Below are positions 1-11,560 of a DNA stretch of 64,000 bases, piece after piece; the first letter of the stretch is position 1; every line of letters begins with the position of its first letter. The stretch spans positions 301,697-365,696 of the forward strand of contig MU001498.1 in NCBI GenBank assembly GCA_010093485.1, read 5' to 3'. The position numbers and the translations under genes were made by a program. The notes under the pieces are model-generated. The model was not told where the DNA came from. It saw only the letters and a program-made list of their open reading frames with translations, and searched no databases. The DNA is from Karstenula rhodostoma CBS 690.94 (lineage: Eukaryota; Ascomycota; Dothideomycetes; Pleosporales; Didymosphaeriaceae).

Positions 1-231
1 ACGTCGCGCAGGTAGTTGAGAGGTTCACCTTGGTTCGAAATTGATACCCATTTGCAATTACTATCCTCGTTCATATGACACATGAGCAGTGACAGAGAAC
101 GCCTTGAACGCCCTGCCGTCCAATTAACCGATCAAACATCCCAAACTGCCCACACACAGGACAAAGCAGCGAGCCCAAAACCCCGCCTAACACCATCCCT
201 CCTACAGCACCCCTCGTTACCCCAGGATACC

Positions 232-1656
232 CTACATGCCCCCACTCAACCACGGCACATCCCCCTCCCCAACCTCCACACAAGTCAAATACCCCACGCC
301 ATGCCCATCCGGCTCAACCATGAGTCCGTTCCTTGCCAACCTCCCCACCACCCCCTTCGCCTGCGCCCTCAAACTCCGCAAATCCTCCCCCAATTCCTTC
401 CACCCCAGCTTCATCGTCGGCTCCAGCATCGCCCGCACATACTCGGTGCTCATCCACTTCCAGTCCCCCCTCGCAATCCCACGATACAGCCTCCCCAAGT
501 GCAAGCTCGACGAAGGATGATTCCCAACCGCAGAGATGTGCTGCGCCATCTCGTCGCGGAAGACCTGGACAGCGAGCCAGGACTCGATCTCCGCTTTGTT
601 GCGGGGGTCGCAGGCGCGGTTTTTCTGGGTGAGTGGGTCCGCGATGTGCAGGGTGAGGAGGAGGAGGGCGCGGTCGGATGCCCCCCGGAGGTTTGCTAGG
701 TCGAGGGCTTTTTGCTGGATGAGGTGGTGGATGGGGTCTGGGATGGGGGTGGGGTGTTTGGGCCAGGGCATCTTTGGGTGCGCGCCGACGAGGTGGATTA
801 GGCACTCGGTGTAGATGGCGCGGTTTTGGAGGGCGAGGGAGAGGTGCAGCCAGCGGGGTGGGTTGTGGGCGATGGCGAGGTAGAGGGTTTGGCGGTAGCT
901 GGAGAAGAGGCTGGCGAGGTGCGCTTGGAGGGGTTGGACGCTGCCGAGGGAGGTGGCGAGCTTGGTGAGTGCTTCCGATTGCGCGACGGCGGTGGATATG
1001 TCGGTGGTGGAGACCTTGGGCGGGATGTTGTAGAAGGAGGCGAAGATTTGGGTGTAGCAGGCGATTGTTGTGGAGTGGCGGGGTGGTTTGGTCGCGGCTA
1101 CTAGAGCGGGAGAAGAGGGAGTAGGAACAGGTGAGGTCCCAGTGTCGGATGGGTCTTCGACCTTGATGTGGGTGCCGTCGATGATTTGGGGACTGTCTCG
1201 TGAGACGAGGGGGCGTTCACCGTCAGCGGATTTGCGGATGAGGCTGACTTTGCCTTTGATTTCCTCGATAGTGAAGTGGTACCAACTTTCTCCAGGGTAT
1301 GTTTCCATGCCATTGAATGGTGAGTGCCGGCAGAGCACGGAGCTGTGCAGCTGAAAAGTCCGCGGGAAAGGGCCGAGATCGGTGGTAATGATCACATCCC
1401 CATTCTTGAAGACAGGAAAAGCATCAGGCGGCTGGTGTTGTGCGAGGGTGCTTTCGTTTAGTGGAGACGGTAAGATCTATTCTATCAGTCGGTAACACCG
1501 AACTGATTTCGGTATACATACCTCCGTTCCGTCGTTGGAAGGCTCTTGCGTCCGTGGACTGGGAAGTCCGAAGTCCTCATTTACCATTGTGTTCGAAGAT
1601 GCTGGGGCCAATTTACATGCCTCCGCACAGAGGGGCGAGCCTGAGCGTTTCTTCAT
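232..1656 (-). CDS. BTB/POZ domain protein, fungal type
   Basis: Two exons: 1656-1522 and 1476-232, joined in phase 0 across a 45-nt intron (donor gtatgt, acceptor gaatag), giving 459 residues. I place the start at the ATG at 1656 because the long exon opens in frame upstream of its first Met. Residues ~65-85 read NGDVIITTDLGPFPRTFQLH, the first strand and helix of a BTB fold as found in many filamentous-fungal BTB proteins; the following SSVLCRHSP stretch fits it too. The middle (around residues 145-165) is Ser/Thr/Pro-rich and likely disordered, and the C-terminal ~250 residues are helical with no family I recognise. BTB proteins usually dimerise or bring substrates to Cullin-3 ligases; that role is family knowledge, not seen here. 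Confidence 0.85.
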
Positions 1657-2533
1657 GACGTACAGACAGGCAGGATCAAGGTCTAGGTTTTGAGATTGTC
1701 GAGAAAGAACTTTGGCACATGTCTATCGTGGAGAGGATGAACAAATTCCAGACCAGAAGGACGGTAAGTGAGTTGGTCGTCTGCTCAGATATCTGTGGAC
1801 GCGTAACTAAAGTGAGTGAAGGGTACATGAAATCAACCTTTGGTAGTGTATTGATATTGCCGCCGAGTTCAAGTGATAGGCAGGTGAGGTAGAAGAGGAC
1901 GACGAGGCGTTGAGGCAGCTTTTGAAGAGGACAGCAGACAATTTTCCAAAGAACTTCCTAAAGTGAGAGCCAATTACACATCTAACTTTCGAGCCAAGAA
2001 AGACGAAGCTTGAATGGTTAGAGCTCCGGGGGCATACACCGTCGTGGTGATGTTGCTGTCAGATGTCTAGTTTCTTGAACGCTGGGTAATGCTGTCGCCA
2101 ATTTGTGTACCATACCGTTCAGGATATCTAATGGACTCTGAGATTATGTACGAAAACAGAATGTTGCTGAAGCATTGTGTATTTGACCATGGTAACTATT
2201 TCAAGGTCGGTCGAAGGGAGCAACTTCGCCCTTGTTGTGTCCTGAAGGGATTAGATTAGGAAGTGGTGGCTAAAGAGGCGTCTTCTTACCTCTAGCTTCA
2301 ACATGTATCTGGATATCCATCCTTATCCTCCTTCTTGGTCGAGGATAAATGGTGTACCGGGTGTCTGTCTTGATTTCCCTCTGGGTATCGAAACTTTGAT
2401 CTCAACCCTGAAACCACTCTTCGGATGCTCTTGTTGCTAACCCAACACTCTTGGACTGTCGGCACTGTCCTTCTGCACGCAACTGCAATGTTGCTAGGGA
2501 AATCACTTCCTAACACCTCAGTCGAGCTCACGT
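1657..2533. other. Intergenic, nothing recognised
   Basis: About 880 bases between the 5' end of the BTB gene and the 3' end of the F-box gene. Short ORFs here have no recognisable domain and I see no repeat or RNA gene. It should hold the BTB promoter and the F-box 3' UTR. Confidence 0.5.
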
Positions 2534-3940
2534 TCAGTATGCAGCCATGGGCTCGATAGTCCAGTTCCACGGTCCTTCGGCGACAGCCCACCTCCACCCT
2601 TCCGGCAGAAACTGAGTTGCAACCTCCGTGTCGCCAAACCCAGCGACCTTGCGTGCACTAAGCAACTTCAACCGCGTAGCATCTTCATGTTTCCACAGTC
2701 GAAAGGAAACCCCAAACTTCTTAATAACAGAATCTCGCGGCGCCAGCTTAGTCCGATTGAGAACCCAGTCGTTGTTCCATTCATAGGGCTTCAGATATCG
2801 CGTGGCTTTGACACCCGTTTTTGTCCACGCAAGAGGCCCCTCTAAAGCACTGGATATGTCGGGGAACGAGCCGAACCAGTCGCCCTCGCCATCACGGATC
2901 ATGTACAGGGAGCTAGAGCCGCCTCTTGCGCAATAGGGCAGCGTAATCGTTTCGGATATACCGCGTGCAAACGTGCGGATCTTGAAGACGTTCCAGTTAT
3001 CATTCTGGAGGGTCGAGGGCGCGTCGACGCGGCCGATGACAGCAAATTCGCAGAGGGAAGGGAACGCTCCGATGTTGTACAGTTCTTGGAGAGTAGTCGC
3101 GAGCTTTGCGCCGTGGAGAAGTTTGTCGCCAGAATAGCATAAGGCGGTGTGCGCTGAATGAGCGCACTCCGGGCGTGCAATGACTTTGATGATGAGATAT
3201 TCCAGTGCAGATGCTCTGTTTGGGTGCTTCTTGGAGTTCGAAGGGCTGCTCAGGCGCTCATGGTCGAGTGTCGCTGCTAGGGAAAGGCTCGACAAGAGTC
3301 CGGAACAAAGATGTGACGTGCGCAGCCTCAAACTTCGAAGGCGCGGTAGCAAGGCGCTCACAGCATGACACACATGAGGCTGATCGATATCTGGACGGTT
3401 GATGCAGTCGCAATCAAGGTTGAGATTGACTACTGACGCAGGGAGACTCTGCAGGACCAACACAATGACAGCGCTGGGCACAGGAAAGCCTTCGAGGTGG
3501 TCCAAAGACTCTTCGAACGAGAGCGCAAATGTCCGTAGATTTTTCATCCTGCGGACGGCTTCGCACAACTCTGCTAGCCGGTCGAAAGCATCTGTTGAAC
3601 GGACACAAAAGCCCATCAGGTGCACTTGAGTTATGCGTACACTGAGCGACTGAATGAGGTGGTACTGCCGTGCGAATTTGCCGAATCGAGCGCCTGATGT
3701 ATCCTCTCGGAGTTTCGAGTCCAGCGATATGTGCTGATAGAGCACTGTACTCGCAATGTGATGCCATCTCTTGCAGGTGCGCATCGCCGCAACAAGGTTC
3801 GATGGCTTGTTCGTTAGTCTGTCGAAGACATCCATGAGGATCTCATTAGGTAGTCCCGTCCGATCATCTTCCCGCCGCTTCCTCTGCTTGTTTTGGATGG
3901 TGAGAGCATCTTCATGACGCATGCTGCAAAGTAGAGTCAA
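2534..3940 (-). CDS. F-box domain protein
   Basis: An uninterrupted reading frame of 468 codons. An F-box lies at about residues 28-70: GLPNEILMDVFDRL, then a CKRWHHIA helix and LYQHISL, the usual fungal F-box ending. The F-box recruits Skp1 in SCF ubiquitin ligases. The rest is Leu-rich with weak periodicity (residues ~120-300), a possible degenerate substrate-binding region, but I cannot count clean leucine-rich repeats. Just upstream the minus strand reads ...ctaacatcccgaattgactctactttgcag before the first codons, a good branch point and acceptor. The annotated start may therefore follow an intron, and a short 5' exon or UTR exon may lie near 3,960-4,280. A second Met at 3922 is an alternative start. 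Confidence 0.8.
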   Translation of the reverse strand: MTLLCSMRHEDALTIQNKQRKRREDDRTGLPNEILMDVFDRLTNKPSNLVAAMRTCKRWHHIASTVLYQHISLDSKLREDTSGARFGKFARQYHLIQSLSVRITQVHLMGFCVRSTDAFDRLAELCEAVRRMKNLRTFALSFEESLDHLEGFPVPSAVIVLVLQSLPASVVNLNLDCDCINRPDIDQPHVCHAVSALLPRLRSLRLRTSHLCSGLLSSLSLAATLDHERLSSPSNSKKHPNRASALEYLIIKVIARPECAHSAHTALCYSGDKLLHGAKLATTLQELYNIGAFPSLCEFAVIGRVDAPSTLQNDNWNVFKIRTFARGISETITLPYCARGGSSSLYMIRDGEGDWFGSFPDISSALEGPLAWTKTGVKATRYLKPYEWNNDWVLNRTKLAPRDSVIKKFGVSFRLWKHEDATRLKLLSARKVAGFGDTEVATQFLPEGWRWAVAEGPWNWTIEPMAAY

Positions 3941-5153
3941 TTCGGGATGTTAGATGACGACGGGTGAGTGGTAGGTAGGACGTCCGCGCGGCAACAACGT
4001 CCACGAGGAGCTGGAATTCCGAGTATATGGTGCCCAGTCATGATATACGAAGGTCCAGTGCCTCGGTCGATCGGCGGCAGCTCATGTAAGCGTTTCGGCT
4101 GGGGCATCGTGAGCACAATGATGATCCGGCAGTTGACGCGCTGATGAGATGGTGATCGAAGATTGGACGACCGGGTGGGGGACACGAGCCGTCTTTCCCA
4201 AGCCGGCAAGCTTCCCCGCAATTCCTCACGTGGGGCCTTCACGAAACCCTGGAATTGGTGCATTCCATCTTGCAGCAAGATATCGACCCTGGCTTACGGA
4301 CTTTGTGACCAATGACGTATGAAGCTATGTTGAGCGGTGAACACATGCACACGATAGCGATCGGCAAAATGTACGGACATCGCTGTCAGATAGAAGCGAG
4401 ATGGCACCCTTCGCCACGTTTACATTATACATTTGGCCTACTATCTGAGGATTCGCATGTGATACAGTCAAATCAGCACCTAAACAAAGGAGTGAAAGAG
4501 CAGATGCCACAAAGACGGGTATATGGTCAATGGTTTGCGCTAACATGCAGGTACACCGTAGCGCTTTCCCAGGGTATAGAAAAGTTCTAGCGTGTTTACA
4601 CATAGACAACCATACCAAATAGTTTCTCACACAATGCCAGTACTACTCGATCCTCATAACGTGTATAAGATGGTCGCATATCGTTCCTATCCACGCCACC
4701 GCGTCGTACGGTAACAAGCACCGCTATGTCATTCAGCCCCATGCCAGCATAGTCCATTTCGAACCCTACAACAAGACAAGTATAGTAGAGGTTTCCACAA
4801 TCCAGCTGCCAGCCAGGCTCTCGCGTCGAAATCGTGATTCGGCTATCTGGAATATCTGACATGCATCTCGCGACGCGGTGCCAATAGTGAGACTGATTTA
4901 CGCCCACAGCATCGTAAAATTCCATGTGAAGTGATTCTCGCGTGATAATGGGCATCAGTTGTCCTTCACCTGTGGAGCGAGGCGTTGCACTGGAAATAGC
5001 CGAGCCATCGATCGAGGTGTATTACCGAAGAGTGCAGGAACATGCGGGTCTACCATGCAACAAGGTTTATCATTCTACTCCAAACCGAATATAAAAAGAT
5101 CCTTTACAAGATGGTGCTGATCCATCTTCCCACTCAGCTGCCCCGCATCTCAT
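3941..5153. other. Intergenic stretch with one doubtful small ORF
   Basis: About 1.2 kb between the F-box and amine oxidase genes. Overlapping short ORFs occur on both strands at 4,312-4,630 and 3,937-4,278, none with a recognisable motif. It may contain a 5' exon of the F-box gene and the amine oxidase 3' UTR. Apart from the separately listed ORF at 4,596-4,955 I see nothing supportable. Confidence 0.4.
4596..4955 (-). CDS. Hypothetical protein, 119 residues, unsupported
   Basis: A single open frame with no family I recognise, no signal peptide, no membrane helix and no low-complexity bias. Composition looks protein-like, with aromatic and acidic residues evenly spread and three Cys. I see no clear introns around it. 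It could be a real small gene, an exon of one, or chance; nothing in the neighbourhood helps decide. Confidence 0.25.
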   Translation of the reverse strand: MPIITRESLHMEFYDAVGVNQSHYWHRVARCMSDIPDSRITISTREPGWQLDCGNLYYTCLVVGFEMDYAGMGLNDIAVLVTVRRGGVDRNDMRPSYTRYEDRVVLALCEKLFGMVVYV

Positions 5154-7291
5154 CTACAGCTTCTGACCAGCAGAGCAGCAGTCCTTCGCCAGCACACTAG
5201 CCTGGTTCTTCGACGACGGCACATCAATGGCCGGATTCCTCTCGAAAAAGTCCGAAGGCTTGAAATGCACCTGGAAAATCTCGCTCGGCATGACCGGCCA
5301 GTCTTCAACGCGGGGGTTGTGCGTCAACCCGAACACGCTCCAGACAACGAGGTCCTCGTTCGTGATGTCGTCCTTCCGCTGCACCATGTCGTGTACGCCG
5401 CCCTTCTCCACTTGGCTCTGCAATGTATACCGGCCCGCAGCGTACAGCTCGTCTTCCTGGTACTTTGTCGCCCAGACGTGGTGTTGGGCGAAGAGAGCGC
5501 GCTGATATTGCAGACTGCCCGGTGCAGCGAGTAGCTTCTGCGTTGCCGGCGGCTGGAACTTGTAGCCCACTGGGTTACCACTGTACCTATTCTTCTTGTT
5601 CGGGTTTATGATCTTGAATGTGCGGTTGTGTTCTGGCGCGGCGTCGAGACCCTGTGAGCGGTTGACGATGGTCTTGCGGATCTCGTAGAAGTTTCCGTTT
5701 GGGTTTGTCTCCTTGTCCCACGGAGCGGTGTGGGATTCTTCGTAGAGGAGCGTGTTGTTGTGGCCGTCGATCGCGGGGTCGAGACGAGCGGCGAAGATGT
5801 GCTGGTGGTTCTGCGCGAGCACGCCTCCCGAGACGACGTTGCCGTATTCTGACGTCTTTCCAGGATCGATGTTGACCGTGGAGACGATACCCGTAGCCCG
5901 CACTTCCAAAGTGATTCCACCTGCAGTGTCCAGCTTGTACGCGAAGACGTATTCGTAGTTTGCGAGGGTGATGATGAACTGGACGACGAGCTCGCGTAGC
6001 CTAGTCACGACTGCTCGACCGGTCCTCGAATTGGTGTGCTTCCAGCCGATACCGTTATCCTGCTCATGTAGGCAGATGACGTTGGGATGCTCCTTCGGCT
6101 CACCATCTGAGCCAACGATGACGGCATCGAAGTACTTGATCACACCGAGACAGTCGCATCCGAGAGACAGGTTATTCGCGCAATTACCCGCACCCCCGTC
6201 GCCAAAGTCGAACGCTTGCTTCCGGTGGAAGGGAACTCGTGCATCGGCATAGGGTACGCTCATTTCGCTGATGCTGAGACGGTAGATGATGCTTCGGCCT
6301 TCATATCGCACGTCGTGCAGAACTGCTCCTTCGCGAGCGTTGAAGGACACGCGGAAACTCCACTTCTGCCACTCCACAAACGAATCGTCAGAGACCTTGA
6401 AAGACGTGCCTTCTGGCTGAGTAATGTTGATAGGCTTCATATCCTTCCGTGTGCCTCCTTCCACCAGCTCCGGGACGTACTCGGCGGATTGGCAGTGGTC
6501 AAGGATTCGAGGAGAGTGAGTCTTGCCTGTCAAGCTATCCCCTTTTCCTCCGGTAGCGAGTCTATCGATTCGGCAGATCTTTTTCGTGTGTGCGTCCATG
6601 ACAGGAATGATGGGGAGAGGGTAAGCGTAGAAATTTGAGTCAGGGTTGCCATTCCTGGTATCTTGACCAAAGCACAGTCCTTGGAAGTACCTTCGATTCT
6701 CGGAAGTATCGTCTCGTCCGCCATAAGGCCTGTAACTCTATTAGTGACCGTCCGATTCGCGACTTATTTATCAACAATCATGCGCCCACGGGAGCTGGCG
6801 GTGGGAGATACCACGGGTATAAAGAGTAGTAGCGAATTAACTTACCAAGGCTCGATAACGAGCTCAAAGCCCTCCGGCAAGTGGAACTCCTTAATCGCTT
6901 GCTGAAACTCCTCACTCTCCTTGCACGCCTGCACAAGATGTTCAAACTCCCACAAAGTCAAAGAAGCCTGATGCTCCTTCCCAACAACCTCGTGCCTGAC
7001 TCTCTTCCTCGTTTCAACATCAATGAGTGATTCGTTGTACTCCGGGACCTTGTCAGGGCCGATTACATCGTACATGCACTTCGCCAACCGCGGGGGCCGC
7101 TTCGAGTGTACTGACTGTCCGGGTTGCGCCGTATGCTCGGCCTCAAGATACTGCTTCATGAGCTCCTTGTTAGGCTCCTGGAGGAAGATCTCTCGGAAGT
7201 CGACAATGACATCGGGGTGGAGAGACAGGATGACGTCGCGGGCGAGGCGGGTCTCCTCAATGCTGAGGATCTTGAAGGGATGTGGCGCCAT
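5154..7291 (-). CDS. Copper amine oxidase (peroxisomal/cytosolic type)
   Basis: Two exons: 7291-6846 and 6729-5154. The 116-nt intron has donor gtaagt and acceptor ttacag, phase 2, and 673 residues result, normal for the family. I chose ATG 7291 (MAPHPFK) because fungal homologues start with a similar peptide; the upstream extension begins with GTG. Residues ~10-150 are the small N-terminal domains and the rest is the catalytic beta-sandwich. Key sites: TLANYEY, whose first Tyr (about residue 407) is the one converted to topaquinone; the copper ligands HQH just downstream and the His of HNPRVEDWP near the C-terminus; and AFDFGDGG (about residue 323), which carries the catalytic base. The enzyme oxidises primary amines to aldehydes with release of ammonia and hydrogen peroxide, giving nitrogen from amines. 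The C-terminus ends in QKL, not a clear SKL-type peroxisomal signal. Confidence 0.95.
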
Positions 7292-9432
7292 TGTGGTGTC
7301 CCTGATGGGGAGCTGCCCGTTCAAAAGACTAGACACTATCCAAGGAGACTAGTCAGCGTGGTGCTCTGCTGTACGTAGAGGATATGTGGACGGCGCGATG
7401 GAAGACAAAGAGCAAGCGGATCTGAGCAAACGTCTGGTAAGAATGTTGAACTTTGAGGGGGAGCAAGCTAGTAATGTACTTATATTGCTTTGAGGAAGAC
7501 CTCCGCTACTGATAAAGATAGGTCAGGCTAGTATACCGTGCGTTCACTGCGAAGAACGACACAACCGCGGCGCAGACCTTTCGCGTGGACCTCCCGGTTT
7601 TGTACTAGCCCCTAAATCGCGTGAGGTGCGTTTACTGATTCGCCAACACCTCCCCCACAATCGGTCTTAGAACATCACAATTCCTGAATACAGCCTACAC
7701 TGGCAATCGTAGGATGACTTCCCAATTTTCTAGCTTGCAATAAAGCAGGACTATTGAGGGTCTTTCTCGCTTCAAAGGCGTAAAAGGACTTGACATCAGG
7801 CGGCCCGTTAAGCTTCTCACACTTGTGCTCCCATTCCTTATCTTGCCATTGTCCTGGCAGATGGCAGATACAATCAATAGCATTACCACCTGCTAATAGG
7901 CAGAACACAGCGGTAAGTGTATAGCCAGTGGTTCGTGTCAATGATCAGAAAACAATGGATTGTCCGATCTCGCCGCGCGGACTTGTCGGGCCCCGGCGGA
8001 AACGATTCCGCATTTGCGCTGCTGCACGCACAAGTTGAACACCAACTGCTCGAAATGGCAGCTCGGGCGCGATGGCTGCATTCCGAATGCACGTGGCTTT
8101 CTCCTCTCTGAGAGCTTGCGCCTCTTTCCCCATGTTTATGCCTTCTTGAGGGATCCTAGATAAATGAGATGTCGTTCCGAGTACGAAAGATGCAGTAGGA
8201 AATTCCCCAGAACTACGTACAGGAATCGGTGTGCACGTCTTGTCTTGAATCTAGAGTGCTAGCCATAACAACACAATGTACTGGACTTTCTGCCCAGGCA
8301 TTGTGCTCGGTGCCCCCGCGTGCAGTTCTCGCAACTTCTCTCACCTTCGGAGGTACTCTGTATTCGTAATGCAGAGGGAAGAACAAAACAAAGATATTTT
8401 GTATGGCCTTCAACATGATCCTCCTGTTCCCTTGGTGGTCACCATCTGACTCCAAGTATAAGCATTGCACTTTATGAAATCTTCTCACGGGGCATTCGAC
8501 ACATCTGAGGCTTTCTGTTGGGCGATTGTTGATATTTGAAAGACAACAGTCAAGCTCAGAATGTTGTCGCGCGGGTCTGACATGATGCAGTGAGCGTGGG
8601 ACAGGGGTTGATGCTCCAATCCGACAACGTCCGGTCTAGAAGCTCATCGATCCACAGCTGAGAGTCAAGGCAACACATCCTTTCGTTCTAGCCGAGAGAT
8701 GAAGCTGTTGTAGCTTGCGTCCGAGTTGTAGCCATCGTGATCGGACAGGGACTCCGTGAAGTCCAATGTGCCAGGATGCTACAAAGCCCCGGAAGCTGAT
8801 GGTCTGCGAGGCGTCTGGTCTGCAGTCGAATCAAAGACCTTCGTCGGATGTGGTGCTGCCATCAGTTCATTCAACGTTGTGAGGTTATGTGTTAGCCTGG
8901 GGATGCGTGCTTGTGCGCTCTTGCGCGTAGTTTTCGTCGAGGTTCCTCGTCTGTCCACGGCACGCGGCGGCCGGGGCGTCAGCACGCCCGGTGGTAGCGA
9001 CACAGGCATATTGGCAAGCAACGATTCGTACGTCTCGTAGTGAGATGACGGAGGCAATCTGTGAGAGCGATGGAATGAGCGACGCTGATGTGAGCTTGCC
9101 TCCTCTGGGTGGTAGCGCTTTACGCTTTGGAACGGCTTCTCCTCCGCTCCTCCCTGCGTTAGTAACAATTTCCAACACCATCTTACACGACCTGGCAGAC
9201 AACAGTACAACATACGACAACTGTACGGGCGGCACGCAACCAGACGCTCCTGACGTCATCGGTTGAGGAACGTTGTGAGTGGCTACATCTAGAACATCAT
9301 CGCAAGTGTCAACCGCCGCCACTGTTGTGCTTGATCTTCGACCATAGAAGGTATAGGACGTTTAGCCACCAGTTGGGAACGATTCCACCGATTCTACGCA
9401 AGTTAGAATATACCGCCAACGTTTCCACCAGA
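7292..9432. other. Long intergenic region between divergent genes
   Basis: About 2.1 kb separating the 5' ends of the amine oxidase (minus) and the methyltransferase-GFA gene (plus). Apart from the candidate secreted peptide at 7,675-7,941 I find no convincing coding sequence. The overlapping ORFs at 8,779-9,322 on both strands have no motif. It should contain both promoters. Confidence 0.45.
7675..7941 (-). CDS. Candidate small secreted protein, 88 residues
   Basis: The frame starts MTRTTGYTLTAVFCLLAGGNA, with a positive N-terminus, a hydrophobic core and a small-residue AxA-like end, which looks like a signal peptide cut near residue 21. The mature part is about 67 residues with four Cys (two close together just after the putative cut, one in the middle, one near the end) and no membrane helix. 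It lies alone between two larger genes. Small size, secretion signal and Cys content are the usual profile of fungal effector-like or other secreted peptides, but I recognise no family. It may also be a chance ORF or part of a spliced gene. Confidence 0.35.
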   Translation of the reverse strand: MTRTTGYTLTAVFCLLAGGNAIDCICHLPGQWQDKEWEHKCEKLNGPPDVKSFYAFEARKTLNSPALLQARKLGSHPTIASVGCIQEL

Positions 9433-10793
9433 ATGACATCCGAACAAGCTGACAGGGCTGTCCTTTTCTACGAATCACGGTCCTTCAACTACGATGACTC
9501 CTGGCACGACCACTTTACCCAAAGGTTTGCGGCCGAAATCAGCATCCAACCAGGCCAGCATGTCCTCGATCTTGCCTGCGGAACTGGACTGCTCACCTTC
9601 CTGGAGGCAGATGCTGTCGGTTCATCTGGACATGCAATCGGCGTTGACGTGACCCCAGGGATGCTTCGCGTGGCGGAATTCAAGAAGAGAAAAGAACCCG
9701 AGAAGTACGCCAAGGTGGATTTCTATCAGGGCGATATCCTCAAACTACAGGACATCGAAGCACTGAAAGGGAAGCAATTTGACGTCATCACTGTGTCGTC
9801 TGCTCTCGTGCTGTTTCCAGATCCCGCGTCAGCAATCGAACATTGGACCGAATACTTGAAGCCAGGAGGCACCTTCGCAGTGGACTCAACGCATCCTCGG
9901 AATCTAATACCGGGTATGGTATTGGAACGTGTCGCAAGACGGCTGGACCTGCAGGTGCCGTACAACCGGGAGTGGAGCCAAAACGAATCTTCACTAAAGG
10001 GTGTACTTGAGTCTGCGGGGCTGAATGTTGACAAGGTCATCACTGTGGAAAACCAGTCTGGATATGGGAAGCGACAGTATGAGGTAGGCCAATGGGATGA
10101 TTTCTTCGTCGAGAACGTCATCGTGAAGGATGTTGCGAGGACATTCGCCAACAACGACATACGACGCAAAGCGCAGGGTCTCTACAAAGAGGAGTGGGAG
10201 CGGCTGGCTGTGAACGGACAAGTGGAGGAGATCGATTCTGTATTTCTTGGAGTTGCTCGCAAGCGTAAGTAAAAATTGAAGACCTGAAGCGAGTTCCGCT
10301 GACCAGGACGTCAGCTGCCGATGGCTCAAGGTATGTCGCAAGCTCCTCAAGCAAAGAAACGGTCTTTGAAGGAGGCTGCCGCTGCGGCGGCGTGCGGTAT
10401 ACGTCGACCCAACAGCCGTCTCACGTTACCTTCTGCTACTGCCGAGCCTGTTCTAGTATCTCGGGATCTGGGTACTTGCCGTTTTTCCACGTTGACGATG
10501 ATGCGCTCAACTTTACACATACGTCTACGATGAAGACGTTGGTGCTCTCCAAGTTCGCAGACCGCTTTTTCTGCACAGGCTGTGGGGCACCAATCGGCAT
10601 GAAATACCATTTCGAAGAGGGTGTTACGGCACTTGTACTTGGCTCTCTTGATCTGGACACATTCAAAGGGACGATACCGAAAGTAGAACAGCACATATTT
10701 CTTAGGGAGAAGGCGCCATGGGTCACGGTGCCAGACGATGGTGCAAAGCGGTTGGAAACGTTTGCCTTTGCAGGACAGATGGGGATCGAGTAA
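9433..10793 (+). CDS. SAM methyltransferase - GFA zinc domain fusion
   Basis: Two exons, 9433-10264 and 10315-10793, phase 1, giving 436 residues. The 50-nt intron begins gtaagt and ends gacgtcag, with a ctgac branch-like site. Residues ~1-275 are a class I SAM-dependent methyltransferase: VLDLACGTG (44-52) is motif I, GVDVTPGML follows as motif II, then GDIL. From about residue 294 starts a GFA/CENP-V-like zinc domain: GGCRCGG (C299, C301), CYCRAC (C318, C320, C323) and CTGC (C364, C367). The GFA part has no ATG before its first Cys pair, and its frame is open back to the acceptor, so it cannot easily be a separate gene. If the intron is retained, a TAA inside the donor ends translation after a complete methyltransferase of 279 residues. 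Substrates are unknown; GFA domains are linked to glutathione adducts. I start at ATG 9433 rather than an upstream in-frame Met at 9325 because the extension shows no domain. Confidence 0.8.
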
Positions 10794-11560
10794 GGCTTAG
10801 CGGGTACGGGCTATTGATGTCGATACATAAAGCGTAAGCACCGGTCAAAGGACTGCGTAGGAGTGGCAGAGCAGAGGGACTGTCAGGCCGGAAGGATGCG
10901 CTAACGGAGTGTTTCAAGCGGCGGTTTGGCCGCGATGGTACCGGGTGGATGTTTGGGCGATCACTTAGCACGCGCGCAAAGACACTATTAGCAAGTGGAG
11001 GATGAATGCGTTGGCCACATGTTGTGGATCTGGTGGTGATGTCAGGTTGGTGGCCAAGTGTGTTAGGTGCAGGTTTCGTGGTGGGTGGATTGATAGGATG
11101 CAGGCTTGCCGCGTCATGGTTGAGTGCGAAGGCTGGTCGGTCGCCAGCCTCCAGCAAAAGTTGCCAGCCCCCCTGCCAGCACCTTGTCGTGGCAGAAAAC
11201 CTGACGTGACGACAGGATGCATTCTTTTTCAGTGGGACCCGTCCTTCACTTCTGCACAATTCTTCAGCTCGTACCACGGCAGCCTTTGTTGCATTCCCTC
11301 GCTGCTGCGTGCTTCCTCCTTGCGTAGGGCACCGGGGTTATCGATAGTCCCGTTGCCGGGAAACCGCACCCGCAGCCCTCAACAACGGACAGGGCACCGG
11401 AATATCGCGTTTCAACTTTCAAGCAGCCTGCCTCGATCTGTCGCCCTTCTTCCAGGAGTACGGACCCCAGGGCTGCGCAAAAGGCCAATCCCTTCATCCC
11501 CGGCTCGTCCTGCCCGGCCTTGCCCATTCCTGTGCGAGCGCGAACCTAGCCCGCCAGACC
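10794..11560. other. Intergenic, promoter and leader of the next gene
   Basis: About 770 bases. ORFs on both strands across 10,965-11,527 have no recognisable domain and lie in GC-rich leader-like sequence running up to the ATG at 11,561. Nothing else is supported. Confidence 0.45.

Noticed and set aside
82..699. Plus-strand ORFs across 82-1,354
   Set aside because: They are antisense shadows of the BTB gene, Pro/Arg-rich, with no domain, and conflict with its well-supported exons.
8779..9322. Minus-strand ORFs before the methyltransferase gene
   Set aside because: Two different frames are open over the same stretch with no motif; it is more likely promoter and leader DNA.
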